From Fluctibacter corallii (GTDB taxonomy: Bacteria > Pseudomonadota > Gammaproteobacteria > Enterobacterales > Alteromonadaceae), in assembly GCF_025751585.1 (NCBI RefSeq), contig NZ_JAOWKX010000002.1:62001-126000 (forward strand): a stretch of DNA of 64,000 nucleotides, given 5' to 3'. Both the position numbers and the translations under genes were made by a program. Positions 44,899-54,842 of this stretch are shown piece after piece (position 1 is the first letter of the stretch; the number at the start of each line of letters is the position of its first letter). The notes beneath the pieces were generated by a model. It did not search any database. It had not been told where the DNA came from and worked only from the letters and a program-made list of their open reading frames with translations.

Positions 44899-45930
44899 TT
44901 ACTTCTCCTGCATACTAAGTGACGCTGATAAATGCAATGTTTTAGCCGCCTTGCCTGATTGCATGGCATCTTTCGCCATAATGGCAGCGGTTTTATAATC
45001 AGGTGCTTTTTCAGTGAGCACGAGCAAAGCCGCAGCATTTAGTGCAATGGCTTCGACATGTGCTGCTTCACCACGGCCTTCTAGCACATCCCATATCAAG
45101 CGTTTATTGTATTCCGGTTCACCGCCTTCAATCGCGCTAAGTGAAAACTGACGTAGTCCAAAATCTTCTGGCGTGACGGTTTTGTATGAAATAGTTTCAT
45201 TTTGTAGATGAGCAATGGTGGACTCACCATGTATTGCAAGTTCATCTAAGCCGCTGCCATGCACTACATAGGCATTTTGGTATCCTAGTAAACGCAAGGT
45301 TTCCGCAAATGGTGTGACTAACTCGGGGGAGTATACGCCAATCATAATATGCGTGGGCTTTGCAGGGTTAACTAATGGCCCAAGTAAATTAAACAGTGTG
45401 CGGATTTTTAATGTAGTTCTTACCGGCATGGCATGCTTGATACCAGCATGGTAATTCGGGGCGAAAAGAAAGCAAAAGTGGCTTTCATCAAGGCAAGTTC
45501 GTGCAATATCAGCAGACATACCTAGCGCTAATCCACTCTCTCTGAAAAAGTCAGCAGAGCCTGATTTGCTCGATACACTTCGGTTTCCATGCTTCGCAAC
45601 TGCCACACCACAACTTGCAGCCACTACCGCTGCGGCAGAGGAAATGTTTATGGTGTTGTGGCCGTCTCCGCCAGTACCAACAATATCTGCAAAGGCATAA
45701 TCTGGAGTTGGGAAGTGCGTTGCGTTCGCAATTAATGCGCGGGCTGCGCCGGCAATTTCGTTTGGTGTTTCCCCTTTTATTTTCAACGCTGTAAGCATTG
45801 AAGACAGGGTGATGTCGTCAACATGGCCTTTTACCACCTCTGAGAATGCATATTCGGCTTCACGCATTGTTAACGACTGTCCCTGATACAAGGTACTAAG
45901 AAGATTCGATAAAGCGAAAGACTCAGCCAT
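44899..45930 (-). CDS. trpD: anthranilate phosphoribosyltransferase
   Basis: A 343-residue enzyme. Motif [20 protein letters not shown] binds [20 protein letters not shown] and anthranilate-binding region follow. I chose ATG 45930 (MAESFALSN), which has AAGGAG about 10 nt upstream and overlaps the end of trpG by 8 nt. The upstream frame would overlap further. Here trpG and trpD are separate, unlike the fused E. coli gene. Confidence 0.95.
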   Translation of the reverse strand: MAESFALSNLLSTLYQGQSLTMREAEYAFSEVVKGHVDDITLSSMLTALKIKGETPNEIAGAARALIANATHFPTPDYAFADIVGTGGDGHNTINISSAAAVVAASCGVAVAKHGNRSVSSKSGSADFFRESGLALGMSADIARTCLDESHFCFLFAPNYHAGIKHAMPVRTTLKIRTLFNLLGPLVNPAKPTHIMIGVYSPELVTPFAETLRLLGYQNAYVVHGSGLDELAIHGESTIAHLQNETISYKTVTPEDFGLRQFSLSAIEGGEPEYNKRLIWDVLEGRGEAAHVEAIALNAAALLVLTEKAPDYKTAAIMAKDAMQSGKAAKTLHLSASLSMQEK

Positions 45931-46561
45931 GGGCGGCATCTCCTTGTGAAGTAGCGGTAAGTGATACAAGGTATTCAACTGACTGCTTGAGCAATTGGCT
46001 GCCTTGCTGCGTCAGAATTGACTCAGGATGAAATTGAAAACCCAACATGGCATCGTCTGGGTGCAATACTGCCATTGTGACATCGCCAGTTAAATCGCTG
46101 GTCATTGCGAGAGCCTGAAGCGATGAGGGTAAATTCGCCGCCATTAGTGAATGGTAGCGAGCAATGGGTAAGGGATTTGGCAACCCATCAAAAATAGGAT
46201 GTGTTTCGCATTTCATAGGAGATGACTTGCCATGCATCACCACATTGGCTCGGACGATATCACCACCATACGACTGCACAATGGCTTGATGACCTAAGCA
46301 GATCCCCAAGACAGGATATCGGCCTTTTACTTTATCGAGTAACGCCATCATGCAGCCGGCGCTAGTCGGCTCTCCTGGGCCTGGTGATAGCATTAGCATG
46401 ACGGGGCGAGATTTTGCCGCATCGTCCATTTTCTCAAGCAGGGCATCCGCATTCATCGAATTTCGGTAAACAGATAACTCAAATCCAATAGCGCGTAACT
46501 CATCTACTAGGTTGTAGGTGAAGGAGTCAAAGTTGTCGATAAGAAAAACATGGGTTTTCAT
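45923..46561 (-). CDS. trpG: anthranilate synthase glutamine amidotransferase subunit
   Basis: A 212-residue class I glutamine amidotransferase. N-terminus [17 protein letters not shown], oxyanion segment [12 protein letters not shown], catalytic Cys in GICLGHQAI, His-Glu pair in GFQFHPES. Supplies ammonia to TrpE. Overlaps the end of trpE by 4 nt. Confidence 0.96.
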   Translation of the reverse strand: MKTHVFLIDNFDSFTYNLVDELRAIGFELSVYRNSMNADALLEKMDDAAKSRPVMLMLSPGPGEPTSAGCMMALLDKVKGRYPVLGICLGHQAIVQSYGGDIVRANVVMHGKSSPMKCETHPIFDGLPNPLPIARYHSLMAANLPSSLQALAMTSDLTGDVTMAVLHPDDAMLGFQFHPESILTQQGSQLLKQSVEYLVSLTATSQGDAAHG

Positions 46562-48150
46562 GCTGATACTCCTTGATTCGCAGCTTGAATGGCACTAATA
46601 ACCGCTTGTGCTTTGCCGCGAGTTTCATCTGCCTCGGCTTGTGGATCTGAATCGTAAACGACGCCCGCACCGGCTTGAATGTATGCTTTACCGTTACGAA
46701 CAAATGCACTGCGGATGACAATACAGCTATCCATATCGCCTTTGGCATTTAAATAACCCACTGCGCCACCGTAGCTACCACGTCGAGTTTTCTCCACCTC
46801 GCGAATTAAACTCGCTGCACTGACTTTAGGCGCTCCGACTAAGGTACCCATATTCATACAGGCCTGATAGGCATGAAGGGCGTCCAAATCATCTCTAAGT
46901 TCACCTACTACACGTGAGACTAAGTGCATAACGTGAGAATATCGGTCAACCTTTAGTAAGTCTTTTACATGACGCGAACCCGGCTTCGACACGCGGGCAA
47001 CGTCATTTCTGGCTAAATCAACTAACATGAGATGCTCGGCTTTTTCTTTGTGATCTTCGCGTAAGGCCAACTCAAGACGGCTATCTAAGTCTAAATCGAG
47101 GCTACCGTCTTCGCGCTTTCCACGCGGTCTTGTACCGGCAATTGGATATATCTCTACTTGGTTCGTTTCTTGTTCATATTTCAGCGCTGACTCAGGTGAC
47201 GCGCCAAACATCGCAAAATCGTCATCCTTAAGATAAAACATGTAAGGACTCGGATTTCGTTTTTTCAGCTCACGGTATGCCGCGTATGGATTGGGGCATT
47301 CTAGACTGAAAGTGCGTGAAGGAACGACCTGAAAGATATCGCCCGCGAGAATATGTTCTTTTAAAGCCAATACGTCTTGCTTGAATTCCTCATCAGACTT
47401 AGACATCCGGATGTCTGTCGATGCGGCTGTGGTAGAGGGAGGGGACTCAGGCAATGTTTCAAGGGCGTTTACTAACGTTTCAACGCGTTGGCTAACGTTA
47501 AAGTAGTGGCTGGCTACGTTGGGACCACTAAATATATTTCCAAGTACTTCCGTAGATTGGCGTTGATGATCAATGATAATCAACGTTTCTGCCAGGTAAA
47601 AAACGTAATCAGGGCAGGTATTGTCACCCATTTCTACTTCGGGCAATTGTTCATATACGCCGAGTAAATCGTAAGCAAATGCACCAGCAAGAAACACGCT
47701 ATCGGGATGATTGCGAATCGGCGTAAGCTGACGAATCATTTCGCGTAACGGCGCTAAGACAAAAGAAGATTTTAAGCGGCTATCTTCATCAAGATTATGG
47801 TTAACAGGAGAAAATTGGATATCTAATTGCGTAGTGGTGTGGTTGATGATGTTGCAATCTTGGGTGTTGGCGCCGTACTCGGCTAGTTGCTGTATCACAG
47901 CCTCTCCGTTGGCAGATACTGCTTTACAAAATACCGTTAGCCCTTGGCATTCTAGTCTAACGGCTGCGTCGGTTAGAATTAGACTTTTTAGATTATCTTT
48001 GCTGTCAATTTCTGCCGATTCCAACAGTACATTGTAGTTTTGGTTAGCACACAAATATTCATATGCTGATAGAGGATCGGCAATGTAACTCGCTGATCGT
48101 ACGAGTGTTTCAACCTTTCCCAGCTGCTCGCTAAGTTGCGTTAAACTCAT
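46558..48150 (-). CDS. trpE: anthranilate synthase component I
   Basis: A 530-residue chorismate-using enzyme. The tryptophan feedback site LLES is present in NYNVLLESAEID (about 40), and the catalytic half has DIFQVVPSRTF, IAGTRPRGKRE and VDLARNDVARV followed by GAPKVSAASLIREVE. First enzyme gene of the operon and target of attenuation by the leader upstream. Confidence 0.96.
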   Translation of the reverse strand: MSLTQLSEQLGKVETLVRSASYIADPLSAYEYLCANQNYNVLLESAEIDSKDNLKSLILTDAAVRLECQGLTVFCKAVSANGEAVIQQLAEYGANTQDCNIINHTTTQLDIQFSPVNHNLDEDSRLKSSFVLAPLREMIRQLTPIRNHPDSVFLAGAFAYDLLGVYEQLPEVEMGDNTCPDYVFYLAETLIIIDHQRQSTEVLGNIFSGPNVASHYFNVSQRVETLVNALETLPESPPSTTAASTDIRMSKSDEEFKQDVLALKEHILAGDIFQVVPSRTFSLECPNPYAAYRELKKRNPSPYMFYLKDDDFAMFGASPESALKYEQETNQVEIYPIAGTRPRGKREDGSLDLDLDSRLELALREDHKEKAEHLMLVDLARNDVARVSKPGSRHVKDLLKVDRYSHVMHLVSRVVGELRDDLDALHAYQACMNMGTLVGAPKVSAASLIREVEKTRRGSYGGAVGYLNAKGDMDSCIVIRSAFVRNGKAYIQAGAGVVYDSDPQAEADETRGKAQAVISAIQAANQGVSA

Positions 48151-48224
48151 GATCCTTACTCTTTGTGGTTAAATCGTTGTATTTAAATTCGTGTTAAATC
48201 CAATTATCGAAACCCACATACAAA

Positions 48225-48247
48225 AAAGGCCCGATAATCGGGCCTTT
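48225..48247 (-). terminator. trp attenuator (terminator hairpin)
   Basis: AAAGGCCCGAT (48225-48235) is the complement of ATCGGGCCTTT (48237-48247); on the minus strand the stem is followed by T6. It lies between the leader peptide and trpE. A CGGGC directly after the leader stop (48280-48284 region) can pair with the GCCCG of this stem as an antiterminator. Confidence 0.9.
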
Positions 48248-48284
48248 CTGGTTTATTCGTACATACACAAACGCACACAGCCCG

Positions 48285-48341
48285 TTAAGTTGGGTTGTGC
48301 CACCACCAAATTGTGTTCATTGCGTTTGTTGAAAAATTCAT
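48285..48341 (-). CDS. trpL: trp leader peptide with three consecutive Trp codons
   Basis: 18 residues, MNFSTNAMNTIWWWHNPT, on the minus strand upstream of trpE. Three Trp codons in a row lie just before the segments that can form the antiterminator or terminator. Ribosome stalling here when Trp-tRNA is scarce would favour antitermination. Not detected by length-based gene finding; supported by its position and codon run. Confidence 0.9.
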   Translation of the reverse strand: MNFSTNAMNTIWWWHNPT

Positions 48342-48439
48342 TGTATTTACTTTCTTCGCTTTTTGCTTAATTTTCAACCGTCAGATATGAGTGTTGCGCA
48401 TATTTAACCGTTGTTTTTGTGTCTATTCCTGCATTCACG

Positions 48440-48445
48440 TATAAT
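48440..48445 (+). promoter_or_regulatory. possible -10 of the PHP gene promoter
   Basis: TATAAT at 48440-48445, 72 nt before the PHP start. The -35 position (TGTGTC) is weak. Confidence 0.4.
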
Positions 48446-48472
48446 GCAACTTCCTTTTTAGGAGAAAACAAA

Positions 48473-48511
48473 TTGGCGCTTCTGTCAATAGGTATTTTGA
48501 ATATAAGTTAA
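48473..48511 (+). CDS. possible 12-codon upstream ORF of the PHP gene
   Basis: TTG start preceded by AGGAG (48460-48464), encoding MALLSIGILNIS and stopping 5 nt before the PHP ATG. The PHP gene itself has no clear ribosome site, so translation could be coupled to this ORF. Speculative. Confidence 0.3.
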   Translation: MALLSIGILNIS

Positions 48512-48516
48512 AACGA

Positions 48517-49389
48517 ATGAAAATAGACCTGCATAGCCACACGTATTATTCCGATGGATTACTCTCTCCTAAAGAGTTGATTCAACGGGCGCTTAACATG
48601 CAGGTGGACGTTTTAGCGATTACTGATCATGATACGATTTCAGGCATTGCCGAAGCCCGCGATGCTGTAAAGGAGTCGACGAAACCAGGAAAGCCACCGC
48701 GGCTAGAAATTATCGCTGGCGTTGAGATCTCAACATCTTGGCATAATTTTGACATTCACATTCTTGGTTTGAATGTCGACATTAACGATCAGACGTTTTT
48801 ATCTCGGTTAGCAGAGCAGTCGCAGCGACGGGATGAACGCGCATTGCAGATTAACGAGAAGCTTGAAAAGGCGGGCGTACACGGTGTGTTAGACAAAGCG
48901 CAGAAATTGGCAGGCAAAGGACAGATCACTCGCGCGCACTTTGCTAGAGCGATGGTTGAATTGCAGGCCGTGAAAGATGCTGACAGTGCATTTAAAAAGT
49001 ACTTAGGCAAAGGAAAACGTGCCCACGTCAAACCTAAGTGGATATCTATAGAAGAAGCGATTAGTTGGATACATGATGCAGGCGGACAAGCAGTACTTGC
49101 GCACCCTGGGCATTATGATATGACCACCAAGTGGCTACGCCGATTGGTGGCGCAATTTGCCGAAGCGAAGGGCGATGGCATGGAAGTGATTCACTCACAT
49201 TTGTCGCCCGTTAAGCGTCAGTTATTGATAGACTTAACAAAAGAGCATAGTTTGCTAGCGTCAAGTGGCTCAGATTTCCATTTTCCCAATCGTTGGACTG
49301 AGCTGGGGAAAAATTTGTCGCTGCCGAAGAATGTGACGCCAGTTTGGTCAGATTGGACATTCGCGCAAGCAGAGGCATTGTCGAGTTAA
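48517..49389 (+). CDS. rnm: PHP-domain 5'-nucleotidase/exoribonuclease (Rnm/TrpH family)
   Basis: A 290-residue PHP phosphoesterase. Metal motifs: DLHSHTYYSDG, AITDHDTISGI, GVEIST, the HAHVKP-type segment RAHVKPKW, the LAHPGHY motif and SGSDFHFP. The E. coli homologue (formerly TrpH/YciV) removes nucleotides from RNA fragments and 3',5'-bisphosphates and matures 23S/5S 5' ends. In E. coli it is also next to the trp operon, divergent as here. Confidence 0.92.
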   Translation: MKIDLHSHTYYSDGLLSPKELIQRALNMQVDVLAITDHDTISGIAEARDAVKESTKPGKPPRLEIIAGVEISTSWHNFDIHILGLNVDINDQTFLSRLAEQSQRRDERALQINEKLEKAGVHGVLDKAQKLAGKGQITRAHFARAMVELQAVKDADSAFKKYLGKGKRAHVKPKWISIEEAISWIHDAGGQAVLAHPGHYDMTTKWLRRLVAQFAEAKGDGMEVIHSHLSPVKRQLLIDLTKEHSLLASSGSDFHFPNRWTELGKNLSLPKNVTPVWSDWTFAQAEALSS

Positions 49390-49511
49390 CTTGGCACTGT
49401 GCGTCACTAAATTTAGATGACTAAATATAAAACAACATACCGTCACAACTAAAACGTTGCTATAAAGTACGACAATGAACTTGCATAGTGGCATTGAATA
49501 CAAGAAGAAAT

Positions 49512-50135
49512 ATGATGAGCCAATTCTTTTACGTGCATCCCGATAATCCACAGCAACGTTTATTGCGCCAAGCCTGTGACATGATTCGAAGCGGAGCGGT
49601 TGTGGTATATCCTACTGATTCAGGGTATGCCATTGGGTGTCAGATGGAAGACAAACAAGCAATGGAGCAAATTTGTCGAATCCGAAATATCGGCAAAGAC
49701 CATAACTTTACCTTGATGTGCCGCGATATGTCTGAGCTATCGGTCTATGCAAAAGTAGACAACCAAGCGTTCAGGGCGATTAAGAACAATACACCTGGAC
49801 CCTATACCTTTGTTCTCAAAGCGACGAAAGAAGTGCCTAAACGTTTACAGAATCCTAAGCGCCGCACCATAGGGCTAAGAGTACCTGATAATATTATTGC
49901 TCTTGCATTGCTAGAGGAGCTTGGTGAACCCTTGATGTCGACATCCTTAATTTTGCCTAACGAGACCATGGCCGAATCTGACCCAGAAGCGATTCGCGAT
50001 AAGTTAGAAAAACAAGTAGGCGTGATTATTCATGGCGGCTTTTTGGGAGAGCAGCCCACAACGGTGATGGATATGTCTGATGGTGAGTTTGTGCTCGTTC
50101 GCGAGGGCAGTGGCGATCCAAGCGTATTTGGTTAA
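49512..50135 (+). CDS. yciO: YciO/Sua5-YrdC-family protein
   Basis: A 207-residue protein of the YrdC fold. Start ATG 49512 (MMSQFFYVHPDNPQQ) is chosen because AAGAAG precedes it. The RNA/nucleotide-binding motif GGAVVVYPTDSGYAIGC-like segment (AVVVYPTDSGYAIGCQ) and the region TPGPYTFVLKATKEVPKRL are of YciO type, related to but distinct from threonylcarbamoyl-AMP synthases. Precise reaction unknown; a tRNA modification link is likely. Start of a run leading to scpA. Confidence 0.88.
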   Translation: MMSQFFYVHPDNPQQRLLRQACDMIRSGAVVVYPTDSGYAIGCQMEDKQAMEQICRIRNIGKDHNFTLMCRDMSELSVYAKVDNQAFRAIKNNTPGPYTFVLKATKEVPKRLQNPKRRTIGLRVPDNIIALALLEELGEPLMSTSLILPNETMAESDPEAIRDKLEKQVGVIIHGGFLGEQPTTVMDMSDGEFVLVREGSGDPSVFG

Positions 50136-50150
50136 TAGCCACTTGTATTT

Positions 50151-51014
50151 ATGACAGCGTCTTCAGATCCTTCTGATAAAACAGTTAATCCAGTGCAGCA
50201 ATCGCTCCCCTTAGCGTTTGTTAATGGTGAGGCTGTACTTGAAAAACCAGAGGATCTGTACATTCCGCCTGATGCGTTAGAGGTGATACTGGAGGCGTTT
50301 GAAGGGCCACTTGATCTGTTGCTGTATCTGATTCGTCGGCAAAAGTTTGATATTCTCACCATGCCAGTGCTGAAAATTACACAGCAGTATATGGAATATG
50401 TTGATATCATGAAGTCGCTAAAATTAGAACTTGCCGCAGAGTATCTGCTTATGGCGGCAATTTTAGCGGAAATAAAATCCCGTTTGCTGCTGCCGAAGCG
50501 TCCATCTGAAGAGGCAGAAGAAGAAGACCCTCGAGCAGAGCTTATTCGGCGACTTAGGGAATACGAAGCCGTCAAGCTCGCAGCGCAAGAAATTGATCTG
50601 TTACCAAGGCAAGAGCGCGATGCATTTATAGCCTCTGCGTCGCCAGATGCGTCAGTGCAGCCTATTACAGTTTTGCCCGACGTGTCATTACGGGAATTAG
50701 TTTTAGGTTTTCACGCTGCAATGCGACGAGCGCAAGCATTTGAGCATCACCATATTGCGCCTGAAGCGTTATCAACGCGAGAGCGCATGTCTCAGATATT
50801 AGAAAGACTCAGTGAAACGCAGTTTACTGAATTTGATGCCTTACTGAGTCCAAGCGAGGGTAAAGCGGGTGTGGTGGTAACATTTCTCGCGACACTTGAG
50901 CTTATTAAAGAAACGTTAGTGGAGTTAGTACAGGCAGAACCGTATGCGCAGATCCATATACGGCTTTGTCATTCTGATCCTGTTATTCAGGAAGAGCGCG
51001 AATGGCAAGAATAA
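50151..51014 (+). CDS. scpA: segregation and condensation protein A
   Basis: A 287-residue kleisin. The N-terminal domain (LEAFEGPLDLLLYLIRRQK, LAAEYLLMAAILAEIKSRLLLP) and C-terminal winged helix (VTFLATLELIKETLVELVQAEP) define ScpA. Links SMC-like ATPases for chromosome condensation; with ScpB. Starts 15 nt after yciO, overlaps scpB by 13 nt. Confidence 0.95.
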   Translation: MTASSDPSDKTVNPVQQSLPLAFVNGEAVLEKPEDLYIPPDALEVILEAFEGPLDLLLYLIRRQKFDILTMPVLKITQQYMEYVDIMKSLKLELAAEYLLMAAILAEIKSRLLLPKRPSEEAEEEDPRAELIRRLREYEAVKLAAQEIDLLPRQERDAFIASASPDASVQPITVLPDVSLRELVLGFHAAMRRAQAFEHHHIAPEALSTRERMSQILERLSETQFTEFDALLSPSEGKAGVVVTFLATLELIKETLVELVQAEPYAQIHIRLCHSDPVIQEEREWQE

Positions 51015-51601
51015 AGCGTGATCAACTCAAGCAACTTGTTGAGGCAGCAATATTTGTTGCGCAGGCTCCTGTTAGCCGAGCCAATTTGTTCGACACGGTG
51101 CTCGATGGTTTGACCGTATCTGAAAAACAGCTGGATGCGGTGTTAAGTGAGCTTCAGCAAGACTATAGTGAGCGCGGTGTTGTATTGGTAGAAGTGGCAT
51201 CAGGTTTTCGTTTTCAATCGTTGGACAGCCTGAGTCCATGGTTAAGTAAAATGTGGCAAGACCATGCGCCAAGGTATTCTCGAGCCCTGTTAGAAACGTT
51301 GGCATTGATTGCCTATCGCCAGCCAATTACACGCGGCGAAATAGAAGATGTACGCGGTGTATCTGTTAGCAGCAATATCATAAGAACGCTGACAGAACGC
51401 GAATGGATAAAAGTAGTGGGGCATAAAGAAGTACCGGGACGTCCCGCACTTTATGCTACAACCAAAGCATTTTTAGACTATTTTAATTTAAAAAGTTTAT
51501 CTGAATTACCAGATATTGAATCGTTTTCAGCGCTGGCTGAGCAGGAGAGTCATTCTTCAGAACAGTCAAGCACTAAGATATCGAATGAGCAAATACATTA
51601 A
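51002..51601 (+). CDS. scpB: segregation and condensation protein B
   Basis: A 199-residue double winged-helix protein: LVEAAIFVAQAPVSRANLF, ALLETLALIAYRQPITRGEIE and GRPALYATTKAFLDYFNL. Works with ScpA. Its stop overlaps the rluB start region by 1 nt. Confidence 0.95.
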   Translation: MARIKRDQLKQLVEAAIFVAQAPVSRANLFDTVLDGLTVSEKQLDAVLSELQQDYSERGVVLVEVASGFRFQSLDSLSPWLSKMWQDHAPRYSRALLETLALIAYRQPITRGEIEDVRGVSVSSNIIRTLTEREWIKVVGHKEVPGRPALYATTKAFLDYFNLKSLSELPDIESFSALAEQESHSSEQSSTKISNEQIH

Positions 51602-52458
51602 TGAGTGAAAAACTACAAAAAGTCCTAGCCAATGCTGGTGTGGGCTCCCGTCGTGAGATGGAAAAGTGGATAGAGCAGGGGCGAATTTCTGTCAACGGAC
51701 ATGTCGCTACCCTTGGTGATCGCGTCGAGAATGAAGATCAAATTCGCGTTGATGGCCGCTTGCTGAATCGTGTATACCAGAAGCAGATTTGCCGAGTTCT
51801 AATGTACAACAAGCCTGAAGGAGAGTTGTGCAGTCGCAAAGATCAACAAGGCCGACCGACCGTATTCGATCGCTTGCCACATATTCAAAATGGACGCTGG
51901 ATTACCGTCGGCCGTCTAGATATCAACACCAGTGGATTACTGTTATTTACGAATGATGGCGAACTCGCTAACCGCCTGATGCACCCTAAGCATGAAGTGA
52001 TACGGGAGTACGCTGTGCGTGTGTTTGGTGATGTCGATCAAGCAATGATGAATCGACTTCGCAAAGGGGTAAAACTAGATGATGGGGAAGCGCGCTTCTT
52101 AACGATTCGACCACGCTCCCAAGACGATGAAAGTGTTAACCGATGGTTCGATGTGACGCTTGCAGAGGGGCGAAATCGAGAGGTTAGGCGTTTGTGGGAG
52201 TCGCAAGACGTGAGAGTCAGCCGCCTAATTCGAACCAAATACGGCGACTTAGAATTGAAAAAGCGTTTGCCGCAAGGTGGCTGGGTTGAGTTAGAACTAG
52301 ACGAAGTGAACGCTTTACGTAAGTCGGTGCGTTTGGCACCAGAAACAGAGTCGATAGTGAAAGAGCGCAAAAATAAATTAGATCATGTGCGTATAAGTCG
52401 TATGCGCCGTTCAATTAAAAAGCATAACGTATCCAAAAAGAAAGATACCCCAGAATAA
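51601..52458 (+). CDS. rluB: 23S rRNA pseudouridine(2605) synthase
   Basis: A 285-residue pseudouridine synthase. An S4 domain at the N-terminus (EKLQKVLANAGVGSRREMEKWI), the catalytic Asp in GRLDINTSGLLLFTNDGEL, and basic C-terminal extension (ISRMRRSIKKHNVSKKKD). This is the RsuA/RluB/RluE group; RluB by length and by position next to scpB, as in E. coli. Confidence 0.94.
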   Translation: MSEKLQKVLANAGVGSRREMEKWIEQGRISVNGHVATLGDRVENEDQIRVDGRLLNRVYQKQICRVLMYNKPEGELCSRKDQQGRPTVFDRLPHIQNGRWITVGRLDINTSGLLLFTNDGELANRLMHPKHEVIREYAVRVFGDVDQAMMNRLRKGVKLDDGEARFLTIRPRSQDDESVNRWFDVTLAEGRNREVRRLWESQDVRVSRLIRTKYGDLELKKRLPQGGWVELELDEVNALRKSVRLAPETESIVKERKNKLDHVRISRMRRSIKKHNVSKKKDTPE

Positions 52459-52471
52459 TAACAATGTCCTA

Positions 52472-52502
52472 AAGCGACGGGCTCGTAAGCAGTACGTCGC
52501 TT
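52472..52502 (+). terminator. stem-loop after rluB
   Basis: AAGCGACG (52472-52479) pairs with CGTCGCTT (52495-52502), followed by GTTGCTTT. Confidence 0.65.
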
Positions 52503-52787
52503 GTTGCTTTCAACACCATATATTCTCGCCATGACATGGGATCCTCTTTATACAGTGGGTCTGTGAAATGTCCTTGATTTTGTCTCACATATTAATGACT
52601 AGATATTTGCATAAATGTTGTTAAATGTTGGGAAAACGTAAAAATCTTCGCATAAATTTTGATCTCTTGCCCAGATCCCGATATGGTATGTTTTCACTTT
52701 ATCATTGAAAAAGTAGTACTCAGTACGACACGATGGAATCGTCCAATGCGCGTTTGCGCATAATATAATAATCAGGAGACGTTTGAG
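52503..52787. other. upstream region of the GGDEF-EAL gene, no gene
   Basis: AT-rich 285 bases; must contain the promoter of the next gene. No second gene was found. Confidence 0.5.
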
Positions 52788-54650
52788 ATGTTCAATGATG
52801 AGCGCACGCTGAGGCGAGCGCCAAACCACGAAATGAACAGGAGATACACGCCGGGCAAACATACGATGAGTATGCTTGTGTGTACAGACAATACAGAGTT
52901 TTATGTTGCCATTGAGGCGGTCATGGGTAAACGCCATGTGTCGACTCACCGAGTAAATCAAGAAAGAGACGTGTATGCGTCTTTGCGAGGAGGGCAATTC
53001 CAGCTAGCACTCGTCGACGAATCCTTCTCAAAACAAAATGGTCAAGGATTCATTGCTTCATTACATCGAAGAGCCGGAAAGGCCGGGCTTCCAGTCGTTG
53101 CGGTCGTAAGTGAAATTACCGAAAGTAAGATTGAAAACCTTTTTCGCCATGGCGTCGCTGATTTTATTCACATTCATGACAATTTAGATGTGGCCGGACA
53201 TCGATTGTTGAATTTGTTGCAGCAATATCAATCGAAGCGAGATCTCGAAGTACAACATCAATATATGTCTAAGTATGATCCGCTCACGGGACTGTACAAT
53301 CGACAATTTTTTAATGAAAAACTACAACGTTCAATGCGTAACACACTTGATAGCGGGAAAGTGAGCGCGCTGTTTCATATCGATGTTGATAACTTTAAGC
53401 GAATCAATAGTTCTTTTAACTACCAATACGGTGACGGGCTTTTGCAACAGGTAGCCAATCGCTTACTCAATAGTTTACGCAGTTCTGATTTTATTATGCG
53501 AGACGCACAAAATGTCCTGTCAGAACAGGGGTTAGCGCGATTAGGTGGTGACGAATTTATTTTGTTCGTTGAAGATATTGGTCATGGTGATAACGCGACG
53601 ACTATCGCTAACCGTTGCATTGAGGCGGTGAGTCAACCGCTTGAACTGCGTGGTCAAAATGTCGTGCTGACCGCCAGTTTGGGCGTAGCCACATATCCAC
53701 ACGACGGTCAGAATGTTGATACGTTAATGAAAAATGCAGAAAAGGCCATGTATATCGCCAAAGAGCGAGGAGGAGGCTGTTTTACCTGTTATCGTCAAGA
53801 AATGAACTTGGCAGATGAGTCTAGCTTTTTGCTGGAAAATGACCTTAGAGATGCCCTTAATAAAGGCCAGTTGACTCTGCATTATCAACCTCAAATCGAT
53901 GCAGTCTCTGGTAAGATTAGCAGTGTAGAAGCCTTGTGTCGCTGGGAGCACCCGTTACTAGGCATGGTCGCACCAGATCGTTTTATACCGATTGCCGAGG
54001 CATCGGGGTTGATTGTACCGATTGGCGACTGGGTGTTAGAAACTGCCTGTAAGCAAGCAAAAGTATGGCTAGATGAAGGCAAACATATTCATAGAATTGC
54101 GGTAAATGTTTCTGCATATCAATTTAATAAACATGATTTTCTGAACAATGTTAAACGCGTGCTGCGCGAAACAAAGCTACCTCCGAAGCATTTAGAAATA
54201 GAGTTGACTGAAAGCATCATTATGAGTGACGCAGAAGAGAACATTGGCAAGTTATTGAAATTAAAACGTCTTGGTATCGAACTTGCCGTCGATGATTTCG
54301 GCACGGGATATTCGTCATTGGCGTACTTAAAACAGTTACCCATTAGTACGCTTAAGATTGATCGCTCATTTATCTCAAATATTGGCGATGACACGACCGA
54401 AGGCGCTATCGTGAGTGCAATTTTAACACTGGCACAAAAACTCAAACTTAACGTAGTTGCAGAGGGCGTTGAAACATCAGAACAATTTGATTTTCTTAGA
54501 AAAAATCAGTGTGGTTTGATTCAAGGCTTTCTCTTTAGCCCAGCTAGACCGAAAGAAGAAATTCAGCAGTTTATCGGAAAACAATTTAAAAATGATTGGG
54601 ACACGTGTATAAATAAGAATGGTAACAAATTGACCAGTAGGGTGGCGTAG
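52788..54650 (+). CDS. receiver-GGDEF-EAL cyclic-di-GMP signalling protein
   Basis: A 620-residue cytoplasmic protein. The N-terminal ~130 residues are receiver-like, with an Asp in LALVDESF. A GGDEF diguanylate cyclase domain has the intact catalytic GGDEF (253-257, RLGGDEFILF). An EAL phosphodiesterase domain starts at E381-A-L (VEALCRWEHP) with later catalytic motifs LTESIIM and DDFGTGYSSLAYLK, and AEGVE. Both enzyme sites look complete, so it may be bifunctional or one half may be regulatory. Strong ribosome site CAGGAG. Confidence 0.92.
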   Translation: MFNDERTLRRAPNHEMNRRYTPGKHTMSMLVCTDNTEFYVAIEAVMGKRHVSTHRVNQERDVYASLRGGQFQLALVDESFSKQNGQGFIASLHRRAGKAGLPVVAVVSEITESKIENLFRHGVADFIHIHDNLDVAGHRLLNLLQQYQSKRDLEVQHQYMSKYDPLTGLYNRQFFNEKLQRSMRNTLDSGKVSALFHIDVDNFKRINSSFNYQYGDGLLQQVANRLLNSLRSSDFIMRDAQNVLSEQGLARLGGDEFILFVEDIGHGDNATTIANRCIEAVSQPLELRGQNVVLTASLGVATYPHDGQNVDTLMKNAEKAMYIAKERGGGCFTCYRQEMNLADESSFLLENDLRDALNKGQLTLHYQPQIDAVSGKISSVEALCRWEHPLLGMVAPDRFIPIAEASGLIVPIGDWVLETACKQAKVWLDEGKHIHRIAVNVSAYQFNKHDFLNNVKRVLRETKLPPKHLEIELTESIIMSDAEENIGKLLKLKRLGIELAVDDFGTGYSSLAYLKQLPISTLKIDRSFISNIGDDTTEGAIVSAILTLAQKLKLNVVAEGVETSEQFDFLRKNQCGLIQGFLFSPARPKEEIQQFIGKQFKNDWDTCINKNGNKLTSRVA

Positions 54651-54762
54651 CCGTCACTCTTGTCTGAACAAGCGATGTTTACAACTAAAACAAAAGCGGT
54701 TGACAGCCGCCCATTCTCCATGTGTCAGTCGTGAGAGCGACAGGAGTACGGCACGCCATTGC

Positions 54763-54796
54763 AACCTTAATGTCGATAGGCATTAAGGTTTTCTTT
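54763..54796. terminator. terminator between convergent genes
   Basis: AACCTTAATG (54763-54772), loop, CATTAAGGTT (54781-54790), followed by TTCTTTTA on the plus strand. Confidence 0.8.
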
Positions 54797-54842
54797 TATC
54801 GGCATACTGAGTAAGTTCTTTAGCATTATTTTGCTTAACTCG

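Noticed and set aside
52599..52997. Minus-strand frame over the start of the GGDEF-EAL gene
   Set aside because: Antisense to a confident gene and crossing its promoter region.
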